NCBI GenBank assembly: GCA_015179045.1
Contig: WHUZ01000061.1
Span: 186,001-250,000, forward strand
Length of the DNA: 64,000 nt
DNA from: Kalaharituber pfeilii
Lineage: Eukaryota > Ascomycota > Pezizomycetes > Pezizales > Pezizaceae
Reading direction: 5' to 3'
Shown: positions 9,269 through 20,192 of the stretch, piece after piece
How positions within the stretch are numbered: the stretch's first letter is position 1
Layout of the letters: each line of letters opens with the position of its first letter
Notes under the pieces: generated by a model
Databases searched by the model: none
What the model saw: only the letters and a program-made list of their open reading frames with translations
What the model was told of the DNA's origin: nothing
Position numbers and translations under genes: made by a program

Positions 9269-10525
9269 CTATCCATTTATAAACTGCATAGGCGCTGTGG
9301 CTCCCGACACCCCACATTTGCGACAATACAACCAATTGTGATGCCCCCATACCCCTGAGTTGAAAGTGTTACTCACCTGGCACCACTTGCACTTGTAGGT
9401 GTATGAAGTCCTCGACCCGGAAACCCTATCTTCTCCCAAAATGCCGAGGGTATTCCCATTGATTTGAATTGAATAGCCAACTTCGTGATCCATCTTACTG
9501 CAGCCAGGACATTTAATGTACATCACGCCCGAGTAGTTACAGCCCGAATTGGTGCAGACGCGGCTAAGCGGATGGGTTTTGTCAACGGAGACTGCACTGA
9601 CATTGACAGTTCCATTACCACCAGTCCCACTTTCGATTATTGCAGAAATCCATGGCGGACTTGCTGCTGACCTGGAATTTGTGACTAACGCCTTTGCAAA
9701 ATCAGGTGAGTGCTCCAGCAGAGAACAAAACTCAGCCTTTGCCCTAAAAACATCCAGGGCCCAAGATGTGTACTGTGCGAAATACTTGAGCAATCGTTCT
9801 GTGGGTGCAGTGATGCTGGAGGATGAGAAGCTCGAGAAGGGGAGATTTCCAAATGCATAGGACACAGCATTCATCACAGCCTCAACATCGTCAGTAGCTG
9901 CAACCATTCCAAGATCTGCAAGCAAGGCTGTAATCTTGTTGTAGGCCAGGTCTTTGAGGGGCACAGTGTTGAAACGATCTGCAAGGACATAAATCTTGGT
10001 GTGCCCCAGTAGTGCTGAGGCGGCTTTCGGATTTTCACTGTGCACATGCCACAACGTCAGTTTCCACATCCTATATTCCACACTGCGGGATCTGCGAACT
10101 GAAACCTACGTGGTGTAGTCATCCTTGTACGCCCACTGCAGGAAAGCTGTCATTGTTGCTCCGTCCACCTCACTCAACTCCATCACACCTTGTGTACCCT
10201 CTTTCATATCATTATTGACGTGTTTATCCAATTCAGCAGAGAGCGATGCCAAGAGTGACCTGTGGACATAGAACACAGCCTGTTCGGGAATACCACCTTC
10301 TGTGTCTGTCGCCTTTGCCGGATTTGTGTTTGTGACCGACATCTTGGCCTCAAGCTTCGATTTAGCGATGACATCTTTGAGAACAATCTTAAAAAAAATC
10401 TGTATGCAGGAACTTAAGGCTAGCAGGATTACTGTTCTCAAGGAGGTTAGTACTTAACCTTCGGAATGTCACCAATCCTGATGTATTCTGATCAGCACTT
10501 ACTGCGTTTGGCTCATCGTCGCCAT
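9269..10525 (-). pseudogene. BTB/POZ-zinc family, copy B (frameshifted)
   Basis: The exon plan matches its relatives: exon 1 10503-10525, intron 10459-10502, exon 2 10110-10458, intron 10038-10109, exon 3 9269-10037. Exon 2 has eight T (minus strand, near 10389-10396) where relatives have ACTTCTTT, a one-base gain that breaks the frame inside HTDFFKIV at the start of the BTB domain. The rest, including HTKIYVLADRF, CPGC, CKWC and CRKC, reads cleanly. Unless this is a sequencing error in a homopolymer, the gene is dead. Its TAG stop lies within the 5-bp target duplication of copia 1, so coding sequence was preserved but the native 3' flank was moved 5.4 kb away. Confidence 0.8.
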
Positions 10526-10757
10526 CATGGGGGCAAGAGAGACACTCTCCAGTTGTTGCAAGCGCTAGGTATCGTTCGTCTTGTATTGCAGAAATAAATG
10601 TTCGTGCTATTTTTCCAGAGTGATGTTGCTGTTTTACTTGATCCGGCACATGTTGTGAATTGAACCCCTCCCCGCCTTGGCAGGCCTTCCATTGACCTTG
10701 AAAGCTTGGCAAGGCCTGGGGTAACTGCAACCCTGCTCTGTATACTTTGTATACTGT

Positions 10758-10821
10758 TTTTTTTTTTTTTTTTTTTTTTTGTCACATGACCCCGCATGCG
10801 GCTCTTCGCCATGGCAGGACG
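10758..10821 (-). mobile_element. LINE-A tail retroposon (64 bp)
   Basis: A T-run is followed by GTCACATGACCCCGCATGCGG and CGCCATGGCAGGAC. It is flanked by a 13-bp duplication, CTTTGTATACTGT, at 10745-10757 and 10822-10834. The 5' end lies at the common CCTGCC position. Confidence 0.93.
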
Positions 10822-10834
10822 CTTTGTATACTGT

Positions 10835-11145
10835 GATCTAGGCCTTATGCATGCAATTCTGAAATGAACGGGAGAATACCTTGCAGCCTCCTCTACAGTG
10901 AAACGTAGTCATATAAAGTATCATTTCAGCAACAGGGGAGTATTAAAAACGCTGTGAACAGGGGTTGAGAGGCTCAAGGGACTGATAGGTAGGAAACACA
11001 GACGAAGAACACGGGAACACGGGATCACAGGACTGGCACACGCTGAGGTTGTTCTAGTTACAAAAAAATGGAGCGGAAGGGCCTCTCAAAAAGTCCCCTT
11101 AGAACACTAACAAATTTCATGAGCGTCATATGCAAACGGGAATCT
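10835..11145. other. Continuation of the BTB 5' flank, no gene
   Basis: The first part (GATCTAGGCCTTATGCATGC...GAACGGGAGAATACCTTGCAG) matches other BTB 5' flanks at 14650 and 28030. The part from about 10940 (GAACACGGGAACACGGGATCACAGG) is unique in the window and unassigned. Confidence 0.6.
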
Positions 11146-11159
11146 GTGTTTGTACCCAT

Positions 11160-11933
11160 TTTTTTTTTTTTTTTTTTTTTTTTATCACATAACCCCGCTT
11201 GTAGCACGTGGCCATGGCAGGGTCCCTGGGCAAGCCCTCATAGCCCGGAGACAGGCTAAACTAACTCTCTACGTACATGGACCCCACGTGCCGTCGCCCC
11301 CGCTCTCCTAGCTTCTAGAACTTGACCCCGCATTCTCCTACCTTCTAGAACTTGACCCCGGCGAAGAAATTCTCTAAAACGTCATACTCCTCCCCATTCT
11401 CCGCCTTTCTTTTCCAATCCTTTCCCATGTCGCTCCACCTCTCAAAACCTTCTGGGCGGTTCTCCTGACTTCTGCATCGGAAAGCGAGATGCTCCCCCGT
11501 TTGCACCTCCCTACACCTACACCTATCCGATTCCGCCACCCCTAGCTTCTTCAACCACCCAGCACACCTTCCTCGCTCCAGTCGCAATGCAGTGAAGTTT
11601 GATGTCGCCACCCTACTCCACTCCATGACCTTTCCTCCTCCAAAGCCCTCCACTTCTCTCTTCTCCTTCCTCCACGCCTTCACCCTCTGGCGCACCCCAC
11701 TTCCGGTGGCCACCTCCTTCCCCTGCATCACCGTCCCCTTCTTTGCCCACTCATCTGCCTTCTCATTTCCTGCGATTCCGATGTGAGCCTTGACCCACAT
11801 CAGCTTCGCATCTCCTCCCTTCTTCTTCCTCCCTTGCCTGCCTTCTGAATCGCCATGACAGCAGCTTCAGAATCTAAGCAAACCAGGACCGGTACCTCCT
11901 CCGGTACACTCTCCAGCGCACTTCTCACCCCCC
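11160..11933 (-). mobile_element. LINE-A copy, 5'-truncated, with complete tail
   Basis: This minus-strand insert is flanked by a perfect 14-bp duplication, GTGTTTGTACCCAT, at 11146-11159 and 11934-11947. It has a poly(A) at 11160-11182, then the tail TATCACATAACCCCGCTTG...GGCCATGGCAGGG, a roughly 100-bp 3' UTR, and the end of an ORF2. The tail is the same sequence that forms the many 35-120 bp inserts, so this copy identifies their parent family as a LINE. Confidence 0.93.
11345..11933 (-). pseudogene. LINE-A ORF2 C-terminal fragment: RNase H and zinc knuckle
   Basis: The fragment reads VLVCLDSEAAVMAIQ (RNase H aspartate), then LMWVKAHIGIAGNEKADEWAKKG, and ends with a CRCREVQTGEHLAFRC knuckle and FAGVKF before the stop at 11345. 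A one-base frame change occurs within the GGR/KKK stretch at about 11830, so the two parts are in different frames. The 5' end is cut by truncation at 11933. Its RNase H differs clearly from LINE-B, so two LINE lineages coexist. Confidence 0.85.
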
Positions 11934-12194
11934 GTGTTTGTACCCATGCCGTTTGTAGTTTGCTCCATGCATACCAATTCATGCATTCCTCCGTTTATTC
12001 TATGCATCCATCCCCCTGCAACAGTATGATACGGTGATACACTAGTAGCAGCTGCGTTACATACTTTATATCTGCGCCCAATGAGCATGATGTATTTGAT
12101 ATACCAAGTAGGGTGAAGATTAATTTTACTGAATGGTGTCTGCGTGTCACAGAGTTCTCGTGCCCAGATTCTGTGTCAAAGTAGCGAATACAGT

Positions 12195-13026
12195 AGCGGT
12201 GGTCATCAATTATGGTTGGGGACATGTGTACGCATATCTACAGTAAAGTAAATGGAACATTTGTAGCCGCGTCTTGGCAACAATGCCCATTGGCTATGTT
12301 CCGCCCTCAAATGTAAGGTAAGGTACGGAGTACACTATCACAGTACATTCTGAAAAATCTACAGCACGAAATAGTCCCGTTACTTTTGGAAAAACATTGA
12401 CTTTACTTTAGATTTGCTACGAACCGCCCCCACTCAACGCAAGCCCACACCACACCGCACCGCACCACACCAAAAGGAGGCTCTTTGCATCCAAAAAATA
12501 GCAGGAAATGCTGGATCTGGATATTAATTAATCAATTTTGATAGAATATTTAAGTCTTGCCTTCTAGCAGTGTTTTTGCCATGGTTGAGATATCGATTAG
12601 CTGCAATATGATCACTCCTATCTACTAGCCCCTGAAGCTCCTCTAAGTCCTCCTCTTCTTTCTCTGAACTGTACTCTGAGTCAAACCCCAAATCTAAATC
12701 ATACTCCATTGTTGTCATCAAAACATCGATTTCAGCATCTATTTTCTTCTGTATTGACGCTTTTCAGCTTATACGAGGCATTGCGAATCTGTAGTTGTGT
12801 TGATATGCAGGGTAGGGGTGAATGAGACTACAATTACAGAGTACAAGCCTTAGCTTTTTTGCATTTTGGACCGGTCATCAATTGCCGGCTAGACGTACAG
12901 GGATATGAACGAATGTTCCATTTACTTTACTGTAGATAATTGATGACCACCGCTGCCCTGCCATGGCGAACAGCCGCATGCGGGGTCACGTGACAAAAAA
13001 AAAAAAAAAAAAAAAAGACCACCGCT
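12195..13026. mobile_element. Non-autonomous inverted-repeat DNA transposon with nested LINE-A tail
   Basis: The left end AGCGGTGGTCATCAATTAT (12195-12213) is repeated inverted at the right end (ATAATTGATGACCACCGCT, about 12936-12954). The match extends inwards over CTACAGTAAAGTAAATGG, after a 22-bp interruption on the left. Flanks are CAGT on the left and AGTG on the right. Related BTB flanks (for example 28445) read GCGAATACAGTGTAAGCAC without an insert, giving a 3-bp duplication (AGT, or TAG with shifted ends). No full transposase is present. A small frame at 12524-12721 (minus; acidic, ending LNILSKLIN) may be a remnant. A PIF/Harbinger origin is possible because of the 3-bp duplication, but unproven. 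Confidence 0.75.
12955..13016 (+). mobile_element. LINE-A tail retroposon (62 bp) nested in inverted-repeat element
   Basis: GCCCTGCCATGGCGAACAGC...GGGGTCACGTGAC(A)n is flanked by a 10-bp duplication, GACCACCGCT, at 12945-12954 and 13017-13026. It has the canonical 5' end. It sits within the right inverted repeat, so it is younger than that element. Confidence 0.93.
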
Positions 13027-13176
13027 AGTGTAAGCATTGCAACTTCATTTGTCTCATCATTACATAATCGTAGGTTACATTGCAACTATTTGATTAGATT
13101 CTAGAAGAGTAACCCTGATGACCGTTCGCAAAACATTAATGCAATCATTCCAGGCCATAATTAACACTCATTTCCA

Positions 13177-14433
13177 TCAATTTTGGATCTTCAGCTTACT
13201 TCCCGACGCCCCACATTTTCGACAACACATGAATTCGTGTGCATATGGAACTTTGTAAGGCATACTGTTTGTGCACCACTTGCATTTGTATGTGAAGTTG
13301 GCCTTGGTTCCGGAAACCCTATCTTTTCCCAAAATTCCTAAGGTGCTTTCATTGGTTTGGATTGAACAACCAATGTTACGATCATACCTGTAGCAACTAT
13401 CGCACCTGATATCCGTTACGCCTGCATAGTTACAGCCCGAAGCGGTGCAGAGACGGCTAAGAATATGAGTTTTGTCATCGTCACGAGTTGATTCGATGCT
13501 GACGGTTCCGTTACGGCCATCCCCAGTTTCAACTATTGTAAAACTCCATGGCGGTGTTGCAGCTGATCTAGAGTTTGTGACTAAGGCTTTTGCGAAATCA
13601 GATGAGTGCTCCAGCAGAGAACAGAACTCAGTCTTTGCCCTAAAAACATCTAGAGCCCAAGATGTATACTGTGCAAAATACTTGAGCAATCGTTCTGTGG
13701 GTGCTGCGATGCAGGAGGATGAGAAGCTTGAGAAGGGGAGATTGCCAAAAGCATAGGAGATAGCTGTCATCACAGCCTCAACATCATCGGCAGCCGCAAC
13801 CATTCCAAGATCTGCAAGCAAGGCTGTAATATTATTGTAGGCTAGGTCTTTGAGCGGCACAGTATTGAACCGATCCGCAAAGACATAAATCTTTGTGTGT
13901 CCTAATAATGCTGAGGCCGCTTTCGGATTTTCACTGTGCACATGCGCAACGTCAGTTTCCACATCCTATATTCCACATTGCCTTGCCGGATCTGTGAACA
14001 GCAACCTACATGGTGTAGTCATCCTTGTACGCCCACTGCAGGAAAGCTGTCATTGTTGCTTCATCCACCTCACTCAACTCCATCACACCTTGTATACCCT
14101 CTCTCATATCATTGTTGACATGTTTGTCTAATTCAGCAGAGAGCGATGTCAACAGTGATCTGTGCGCATAGAATACAGCCTCATCGGGAATACCGCCTTC
14201 TGTGTCTGTCGGCTTTGTCTGATTTGGGTCCGGGGGAGATGTCTTGGCCTCCAACTTCGATCTGGCGACAACATCTTTCAGAACAATCTTAAAGAAGTCT
14301 GTATGCAGGAACTTGACGCTAGCAGGATTACTGTTCTCAGGAATGTTAGTACTTGACCTTGGTAAAATTGCCATTCCTGCTGTATTGCAATCAGCACTAC
14401 CAGCACTTACTGCGTTTGGCTCTTCGTCGCCAT
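13177..14433 (-). CDS. BTB/POZ protein with C-terminal cysteine-rich module, copy C
   Basis: Exons are 14411-14433, 14010-14357 and 13177-13933; introns are 14358-14410 and 13934-14009. Joined length is 1128 nt (375 aa) with no stops. The BTB fold spans roughly residues 20-122 (HTDFFKIVLKD; FYAHRSLLTSLSAELDKH; GVMELSEVDEATMTAFLQWAY). HTKIYVFADRF follows at about 135. The C-terminal cysteine region has CTASGC, CDSC, CKWC and CRKC, ending SKLKIQN. It probably acts as a protein-interaction adaptor; partner and target are unknown. The start is the ATGGCGACGAAG conserved in the family, though the frame of exon 2 also opens further upstream. Confidence 0.85.
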
Positions 14434-14982
14434 GAGCGTCACGAGAAGCACTCCCTAGTTGTTGCAAGGGCGAGGTACCGTTCGTCTTGTATTGCGAAAA
14501 TGTTCGTGCTATGTTTCCGGGAGTGATGTTGCTATCTGAGCACAAGTTGTGAATTGAACACCTCCCCGGCCTTCCGTTGAACGTGACTATGATAGCAAAG
14601 CTTGGCAAGGCTTCGGGGTAACTGCAACCATGCTTTGTATACTGTCATTTAGACACCATGCATGCAATTCTAGAATGAACGGGAGATTACCTTGCAGCCC
14701 TCCTACAGTGAAATGTACTTGGGGGTATGGGTAAATCTTCAGAAGCGCATACAATGTGACAGGGATAGTTCCAAGGATAGAGTCCATCTGTTTGTTATGT
14801 ACTGCAGTACCTGTTACATTTCCTACATGCTTCCCGTCGCTTGATGTTTGTTTTCAACCAACTCGCACAACCCCCTTTCGCAGTCACAGCTTCGAATCAC
14901 CCGTTAAACCCTCGTACAATAGCGAAATGAAAATCCGAGCTCGGCATGTAAAGGTTTCGGTCATAGAATTCAATTGAGAAAC
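14434..14982. other. 5' flank of BTB copy C, no gene
   Basis: The sequence matches other BTB 5' flanks (CAAGCTTGGCAAGGCTTCGG near 14595; CATGCATGCAATTCTAGAATG near 14657) up to about 14720. The remainder is unique and shows no coding signal that I trust. Confidence 0.6.
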
Positions 14983-14984
14983 TA

Positions 14985-15830
14985 CTGTGTTTCACCACAT
15001 CTCGACGCACACCACAATTCGACGCACTTTCCCACCAAAACTAGCCACGCAGAAGAGCGTGTACCTCAACCACTAGAGCAGAATTTTGTAAGCGCTATTT
15101 AGAGACACTAAATAAATACTTGTTCTTCATGTTTAGCACCTCTGGCTGCTCAAAGAAAGCATTCTCAAGAAATTATGGCACCGCAAAATTTGTAACAATG
15201 TCTTGGCATCTATTTGTATGGGATTCTCATACAAGATTTCAGCGGACTCAGCATACTACTCTTTTTTAGCACTATCACACCAATGGCAATTGTCTTGTGA
15301 TCAAAGGGCCTCCCCTAGTTGTATATTGATTCACTTGATTTCATTCAGTCCATTTTCATATATTGCATAGTTGGCATGCCGATATATATTTTCAGGTGCT
15401 CTTCCGATACTATTCATATGCAATATTTCTATAGGAATGAAAATATTTTGAACAGCTCAACAATTACTTCAAGAATTATGTTGATGCCATTCATGTATAT
15501 CTCCATAGGGATAGGTTATCTAAATGAAACGTTTAAATATTTTTATTGAATTAATTGCAGGTGCAGCGGGTAGATTTCCATATCTGCAATTATACTGCAA
15601 AAATATATGCCAAGACTTATGTGAAAATGTGCAGAGATATAATTCATTCATACCTACTTGTTTTTAAAAGTAGAGATGCAGGATCTGAAGAATGATGCTT
15701 GCTTTAAGCCTCCTGAAAGGCGCATAGAAAAGTAGGTTCTGTGCGTGGGGATATACAGGTTCGCATTCGCTCAGTTTTGGTGGGAAAGTGCGTCGAATTG
15801 TGGTGTGCGTCGAGATGTGGTGAAACACAG
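14985..15830. mobile_element. Non-autonomous DNA transposon with perfect 58-bp inverted repeats
   Basis: The ends are exact inverted copies: 14985-15042 starts CTGTGTTTCACCACATCTCG and 15773-15830 is its reverse complement, 58 of 58 bases. It is flanked by TA on both sides (14983-14984, 15831-15832), the target duplication of Tc1/mariner-type elements. The 730-bp AT-rich interior has no transposase. Perfect repeats suggest recent mobility using an autonomous element elsewhere. Confidence 0.88.
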
Positions 15831-15986
15831 TACTTGAGTTGAGTGCATCTGAATTATTACTTTACGTGATGAATGCACAAATACGATGGAAGCACTTCAA
15901 AAGAGTGGGACAAAATGATAGAAGAAAGGCTCCTGTCAGTAGTTAGAAGAGTGCTGGGTCAGCTTCACTGTTATGGTAGTCAAATG

Positions 15987-16042
15987 CCCTGCCTTGGCGA
16001 ACAGCTGCATGCGGGGTCACGTGAAATAAAAAAAAATAAAAA
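15987..16042 (+). mobile_element. LINE-A tail retroposon (56 bp)
   Basis: CCCTGCCTTGGCGAACAGC...GGGGTCACGTGAAAT and an A-rich tail are flanked by a 14-bp duplication, ATGGTAGTCAAATG, at 15973-15986 and 16043-16056. It has the canonical 5' end. Confidence 0.93.
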
Positions 16043-16258
16043 ATGGTAGTCAAATGGAATTATGCAACACCTGTTTAACTTGTATGCAGTTACAAAATAT
16101 GTGTGTTGTCTTTTGTGTGTAAATCCCATACAAAAGAGTTCTGAAGACTTTTCGACAAAATATCTTCTTCACTTTTGATCCCCTGTCGAGTGGCATACAT
16201 TAAAATTTAATGCGCTTTTGAGTATTTTCCCCTACCCCGAGTACAGCAGTCATATGCA

Positions 16259-16298
16259 CCCTGCCATGGCGAACAGCTGCAAGCGGGGTTATGTGAAA

Positions 16299-16322
<24 letters not shown>
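16259..16322 (+). mobile_element. LINE-A tail retroposon (64 bp)
   Basis: CCCTGCCATGGCGAACAGC...GGGGTTATGTGAAAT(A)n is flanked by a 14-bp duplication, AGCAGTCATATGCA, at 16245-16258 and 16323-16336. It has the canonical 5' end. Confidence 0.93.
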
Positions 16323-16329
<7 letters not shown>

Positions 16330-16489
16330 ATATGCAGTGTTGTACCATTAACACTTCGGTTGTATATATTTGTGCCCAATGAGCATGATGTATTTATGCG
16401 CGCTTTATGGCGTTGGCATCAGAATTGAGCATAAAATAGACACGTGCACCCTTGTAGGGTAGTACCCATGATTCATACATGATGTGGTG

Positions 16490-16524
16490 CCCTGCAAGCG
16501 GTGTTATGTGATAACATAAAAAAT
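16490..16524 (+). mobile_element. Old, very short LINE-A tail retroposon (35 bp)
   Basis: CCCTGCAAGCGGTGTTATGTG followed by ATAACATAAAAAAT lies between ACATGATGTGGTG (16477-16489) and ACATGTTGTGGTG (16525-16537), a 13-bp duplication with one mismatch. The core lacks the internal ATGGCGAACAGCTA segment, so it is a deleted or diverged copy. Confidence 0.65.
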
Positions 16525-17044
16525 ACATGTTGTGGTGACGACGACGGAATGGGTAAAGGCAAGCTTGCAAGGCACGTGGAGATAAGGGAAGCACGTGAGG
16601 CGTTTCACAAATATCATATGTATATGAACTTTCTGTGATGTACAGCAGAACATACAATCTTCTCCTCTTCTTTTCGCGCCACGCTTTCGCACTCGCACTC
16701 GCATTGGGTCATACGCTCGTCCACCAGTTCTCACCGCTCCGGTCATTTGAAAGGCAGTAGTGGATACTATCTGGCTGTCTTACAATGTGTACATTTGTAT
16801 AGAGTTCCAATACTGCTAGATTTTACACGCTAAGTAGGGTACATATTAAATTTACGGAACAGGTTTCTGCACGTCAAAGTAGCGAATACAGTATGAGCAT
16901 TTGCAAACTTTATTTGTACCAATAAGACATAGTCGTAGGTTACATTGTAGATATTTAATTAGATTCTGGAAGAGCAACCCGCGCTGACCGTTCGCAAAAC
17001 ATCAATGTAATCATTGCAGGTCATACAGTCAACTCTGATTTCCA

Positions 17045-18280
17045 TCAATTTTCGATCTGCGTATAACCTACATATCCACATTTTCGGCAATAGATGTAGC
17101 TGGTATAAACATATGACCCTGAACCTGCGTAAGTAGTACTCACCTGGCACCACTTGCATTTGTATGTGAAGGAGGTCTTAGTTCCGGAAATCCTCTCCTC
17201 TCCCAAAATGCCAAGAGTGCTCCCATTGACTTGCACCGAATAACCAATCTCACGATCATACCTACCGCAAGGTGGGCACAGGATGTCCATCACACCCGAG
17301 TAGTTACAATAGGTGCAGCGGCGGCTAAGAATATGGGTTTTGTCATCAATGCAAGTCGATTTAATGCTGAAAGTTCCCTTACTGCCACCCCCAGCTTCGA
17401 TGATTGTAGAAATCCACGGTGGTGTTGCAGCGGACCTAGAGTTTGTGACTAAGGCTTTTGCGAAATCAGATGAGTGCTCCAGCAGAGAACAAAACTCAGG
17501 CTTTGCCCTAAAAACATCCAGAGCCCAAGATGTATACTGTGCAAAATACTTGAGCAATCGTTCGGTGGGTGCAGTGATGCTGGAGGATGAGAAGCTCGAG
17601 AAGGGAAGATTGCCAAATGCATAGGAGACTGCAGTCATCACAGCCTCAACATCATCAGTAGCTGCAACCATGCCGAGATCTGCAAGCAAGGCTGTGATCT
17701 TATTGTAGGACAGGTCCTTGAGAGGCACAGTGTTGAAGCGATCTGCAAGGACGTAAATCTTTGTGTGCGCAAGTAATGCAGAGGCAGCTTTTGGATTGTC
17801 ACTGTACGCCACATTGTCAGTCCCCATTCCAGATTGCGGGACCTGTGAATATCATAAAAACTTACGTAGTGTATTCATCCTTGTACGCCCACTGCAGGAA
17901 AGCCGTCATTGTCGCTTCATCCACCTCGCTCAACTCCATCACCCCTTGTGTACCCTCTCTCATCTCATTATTGACATGTTTATCCAATTCAGCCGAGAGC
18001 GATGCCAACAGTGACTTGTGCACGTAGAACACAGCCTGGCGAGGAATCCCACCTTCCGCGACCATCGACTTTGACTGATTTACGTTCGTGGCCGGCGTCC
18101 CGGCCCCCAAGTTCGATCGGGCGACATCCTTCAGAACGATCTTGAAGAAGTCTGTGTGCAGGAAGTCAAGGGTGGCAGGATCACTGTTCTCAGATTGCTT
18201 AGTGCTTGCTCTGAACAAAATTTCCATTCTTCATCCAATGCCACCACTAGAACTTACTGCTTTTGGCTGTTCGTCGCCAT
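17045..18280 (-). CDS. BTB/POZ protein with C-terminal cysteine-rich module, copy D
   Basis: Exons are 18258-18280, 17866-18210 and 17045-17801; introns are 18211-18257 and 17802-17865 (GTAAGT...TACAG). Joined length is 1125 nt (374 aa), uninterrupted. The BTB core reads HTDFFKIVLKD, FYVHKSLLASLSAELDKH, GVMELSEVDEATMTAFLQWAY. HTKIYVLADRF and a helical region with YTSWALDVFR follow. The C-terminal cysteines are CTYC, CPPC, CKWC and CRKC, forming neat CX2C pairs that favour two zinc-ribbon-like sites. Exon 1 encodes MATNSQK, as in copy E. Confidence 0.85.
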
Positions 18281-19577
18281 GTTTGGCTGGAGCAGTCTGC
18301 GTCCCTACTATAGTTCTTGCAAGCGCTACGTTATCGTTCGTCTCGTCGTTGCGGGACACTTGCGTGTATGTATCCGGAAGTGATGTAGCTATCTGCCCTT
18401 CGTCCGGGATGGCCTAGAGAATGTCCCACAGGGCGAGAGGTTTGCTCCGCAAGCTGTGAATTGAACTCCGCTCCTCCTTGGCAGGCCCCCCGTTGAACGT
18501 GATTACGAAATCTTGGCAAGGCTTCGGCTACTACTAGTACTTCAAGGGCTTGGTATGGTCTGGGCACCCTGTACGCAATACCCTGCAGCCACCATGGTCG
18601 TGTACTTGTTGACGCAGTATTTTGGCTGGCAACACCTCGGGGGCCTACATCTGTGCCCAATCACCGTTATGGTATTATCTACAGCCTTGGGATCAGAATG
18701 TTCGCACTTATTGCAAAATCAACACCTCTTGTGGTGGTGCAGAATTCCAAGGCATCGAGAGTAAAATTCATGGGATAAAATGTTGGTAGGTACAGTATAT
18801 GTATGTAGAATTGCATTACCGCTAGGTTTTGCTCACCATGTAGTAAATCGCGCTGCATATTTGCCCTATTATTTAACGATGCACCGTAGGAACTTACCTT
18901 CCCAAATGGGTACTGTACGTCTGTTTCGCTAAATTATGCGAAGCACTAAGTGCTTACTATGTAGGAACTGGAATTGCTGCTTAAGGAAGCAGGACAGGTG
19001 TGGCAACTCGAATGAGGAAATGCTGGTTTAGGAAGCAGGGCATTAAATTAGCGCGAACCAAAACTCTATAAAATGAGGGTCGAGAGGTAGAGAAGCTGAA
19101 AGAAAAGACAAGGAAGAATATACACTCCAACATACTAGTAGTTCTATAGTAGTGTCGTTCAGTAGATATTTTAAGTTATTATATGAGGGCTTATCGTCCC
19201 AGCTCGTCGGGTTCCAAAAAGCTTGTTCGAACACAGTTAACTTACACGCTGTTGGCAAAGGCACCGGAACGGCTGAGTAATGCATGTATACTATTGCGCT
19301 TTTGTATAGCTGAATAAGCAGTTCTTGTCAGTCTATGATACACCAGGAGATCCGACAACACCCCTTACTATTCTATCATGATCACCATACCAGAAAATTT
19401 GCTGCGTGCAGAATCAGAGTTCGTCGCCTTGACGGGGATAGTATCATATTCCTCCGCATATTTCTTGCTATCATTTTGGCCTTTTTACACTGTCAATGTA
19501 TTTCGGAGCATCCGCGCAGGAACTGATACACCCTTAATTGAGTATATATGCCTAGGATAGCATGGAATAACGCACAC
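18281..19577. other. 5' flank of BTB copy D, part of a larger duplicated block
   Basis: There is no credible gene. The stretch 18290-19560 is clearly related to 29840-31670 (for example GACGCAGTATTTTGGCTGGC at 18613 and 30762; GATGCACCGTNGGAACNTACC near 18880 and 31140; the CTTGTTCGAAC segment near 19223 and 31336), so a multi-kilobase block containing a BTB gene and its flanks was duplicated. Confidence 0.65.
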
Positions 19578-19599
19578 TACAGTACCGGGATATTGCGCA

Positions 19600-19862
19600 T
19601 TTTCCGGATACCACAACAAAAAATTACTATGAGTGCAAATGGCCCTCAAGTGGGCTCAAATTGAAGCCAGAGCATGGGAGAGTATGTTAAATTATCCTTT
19701 ATATATTTCCTAGGCTTATTTGTAGCACATAAGTGATGGCTTATTTGGTACATACAAAATCCTATGCTGGACATGTTTTAAGCTGCCATGTGTTAATGAT
19801 TCTATCCCGGGACCTTATTGACCTCACTATATACTCTGCTGCCTATTTCCATGAAGTATAGG
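19600..19862. repeat. Partial, diverged arm of the inverted-repeat element at 20193-22118
   Basis: GCATTTTCCGGATACCACAA, then AGTGCAAATGGCCCTCAAGT and TTAAGCTGCCATGTGTTAAT, match 20613-20860 and (inverted) 21440-21690. It begins soon after CAGTACCGGGATA (19582), which resembles the terminal CAGTACCGTATGG, so it may be a separate deleted element of the same family. Confidence 0.6.
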
Positions 19863-20192
19863 ATGTTTGGTGGTGCTCAGGCTATTCTGTAAAGAATTGC
19901 ACTGTCATATTGAAGCATACATCTTTGCTTATGCATATGTACAGCAATTCTGGGCTGCTATACAGCATAAAAGCATTGTCTGAAGAATCTCTGAGGCGAT
20001 AAAATAGAAACACATATATAATAAGGTACTTGCTGAACTGCTTGCAGTACTAGCTGAACCATAAAATACAGTACATCATTTAAGGCCCTTTTGATAACGG
20101 CAGCATTGCTGCCAAGAGGCTACATATTCTCTGGCTGCGCTACCATATGCAAACCAATGATCCCTGCTTCTCCAAGCCTGTTTCGGCACTTA

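Noticed and set aside
10945..11060. GAACACGGGAACACGGGATC stretch as an LTR or repeat element
   Set aside because: It is short, has no second copy in the window and no defined ends.
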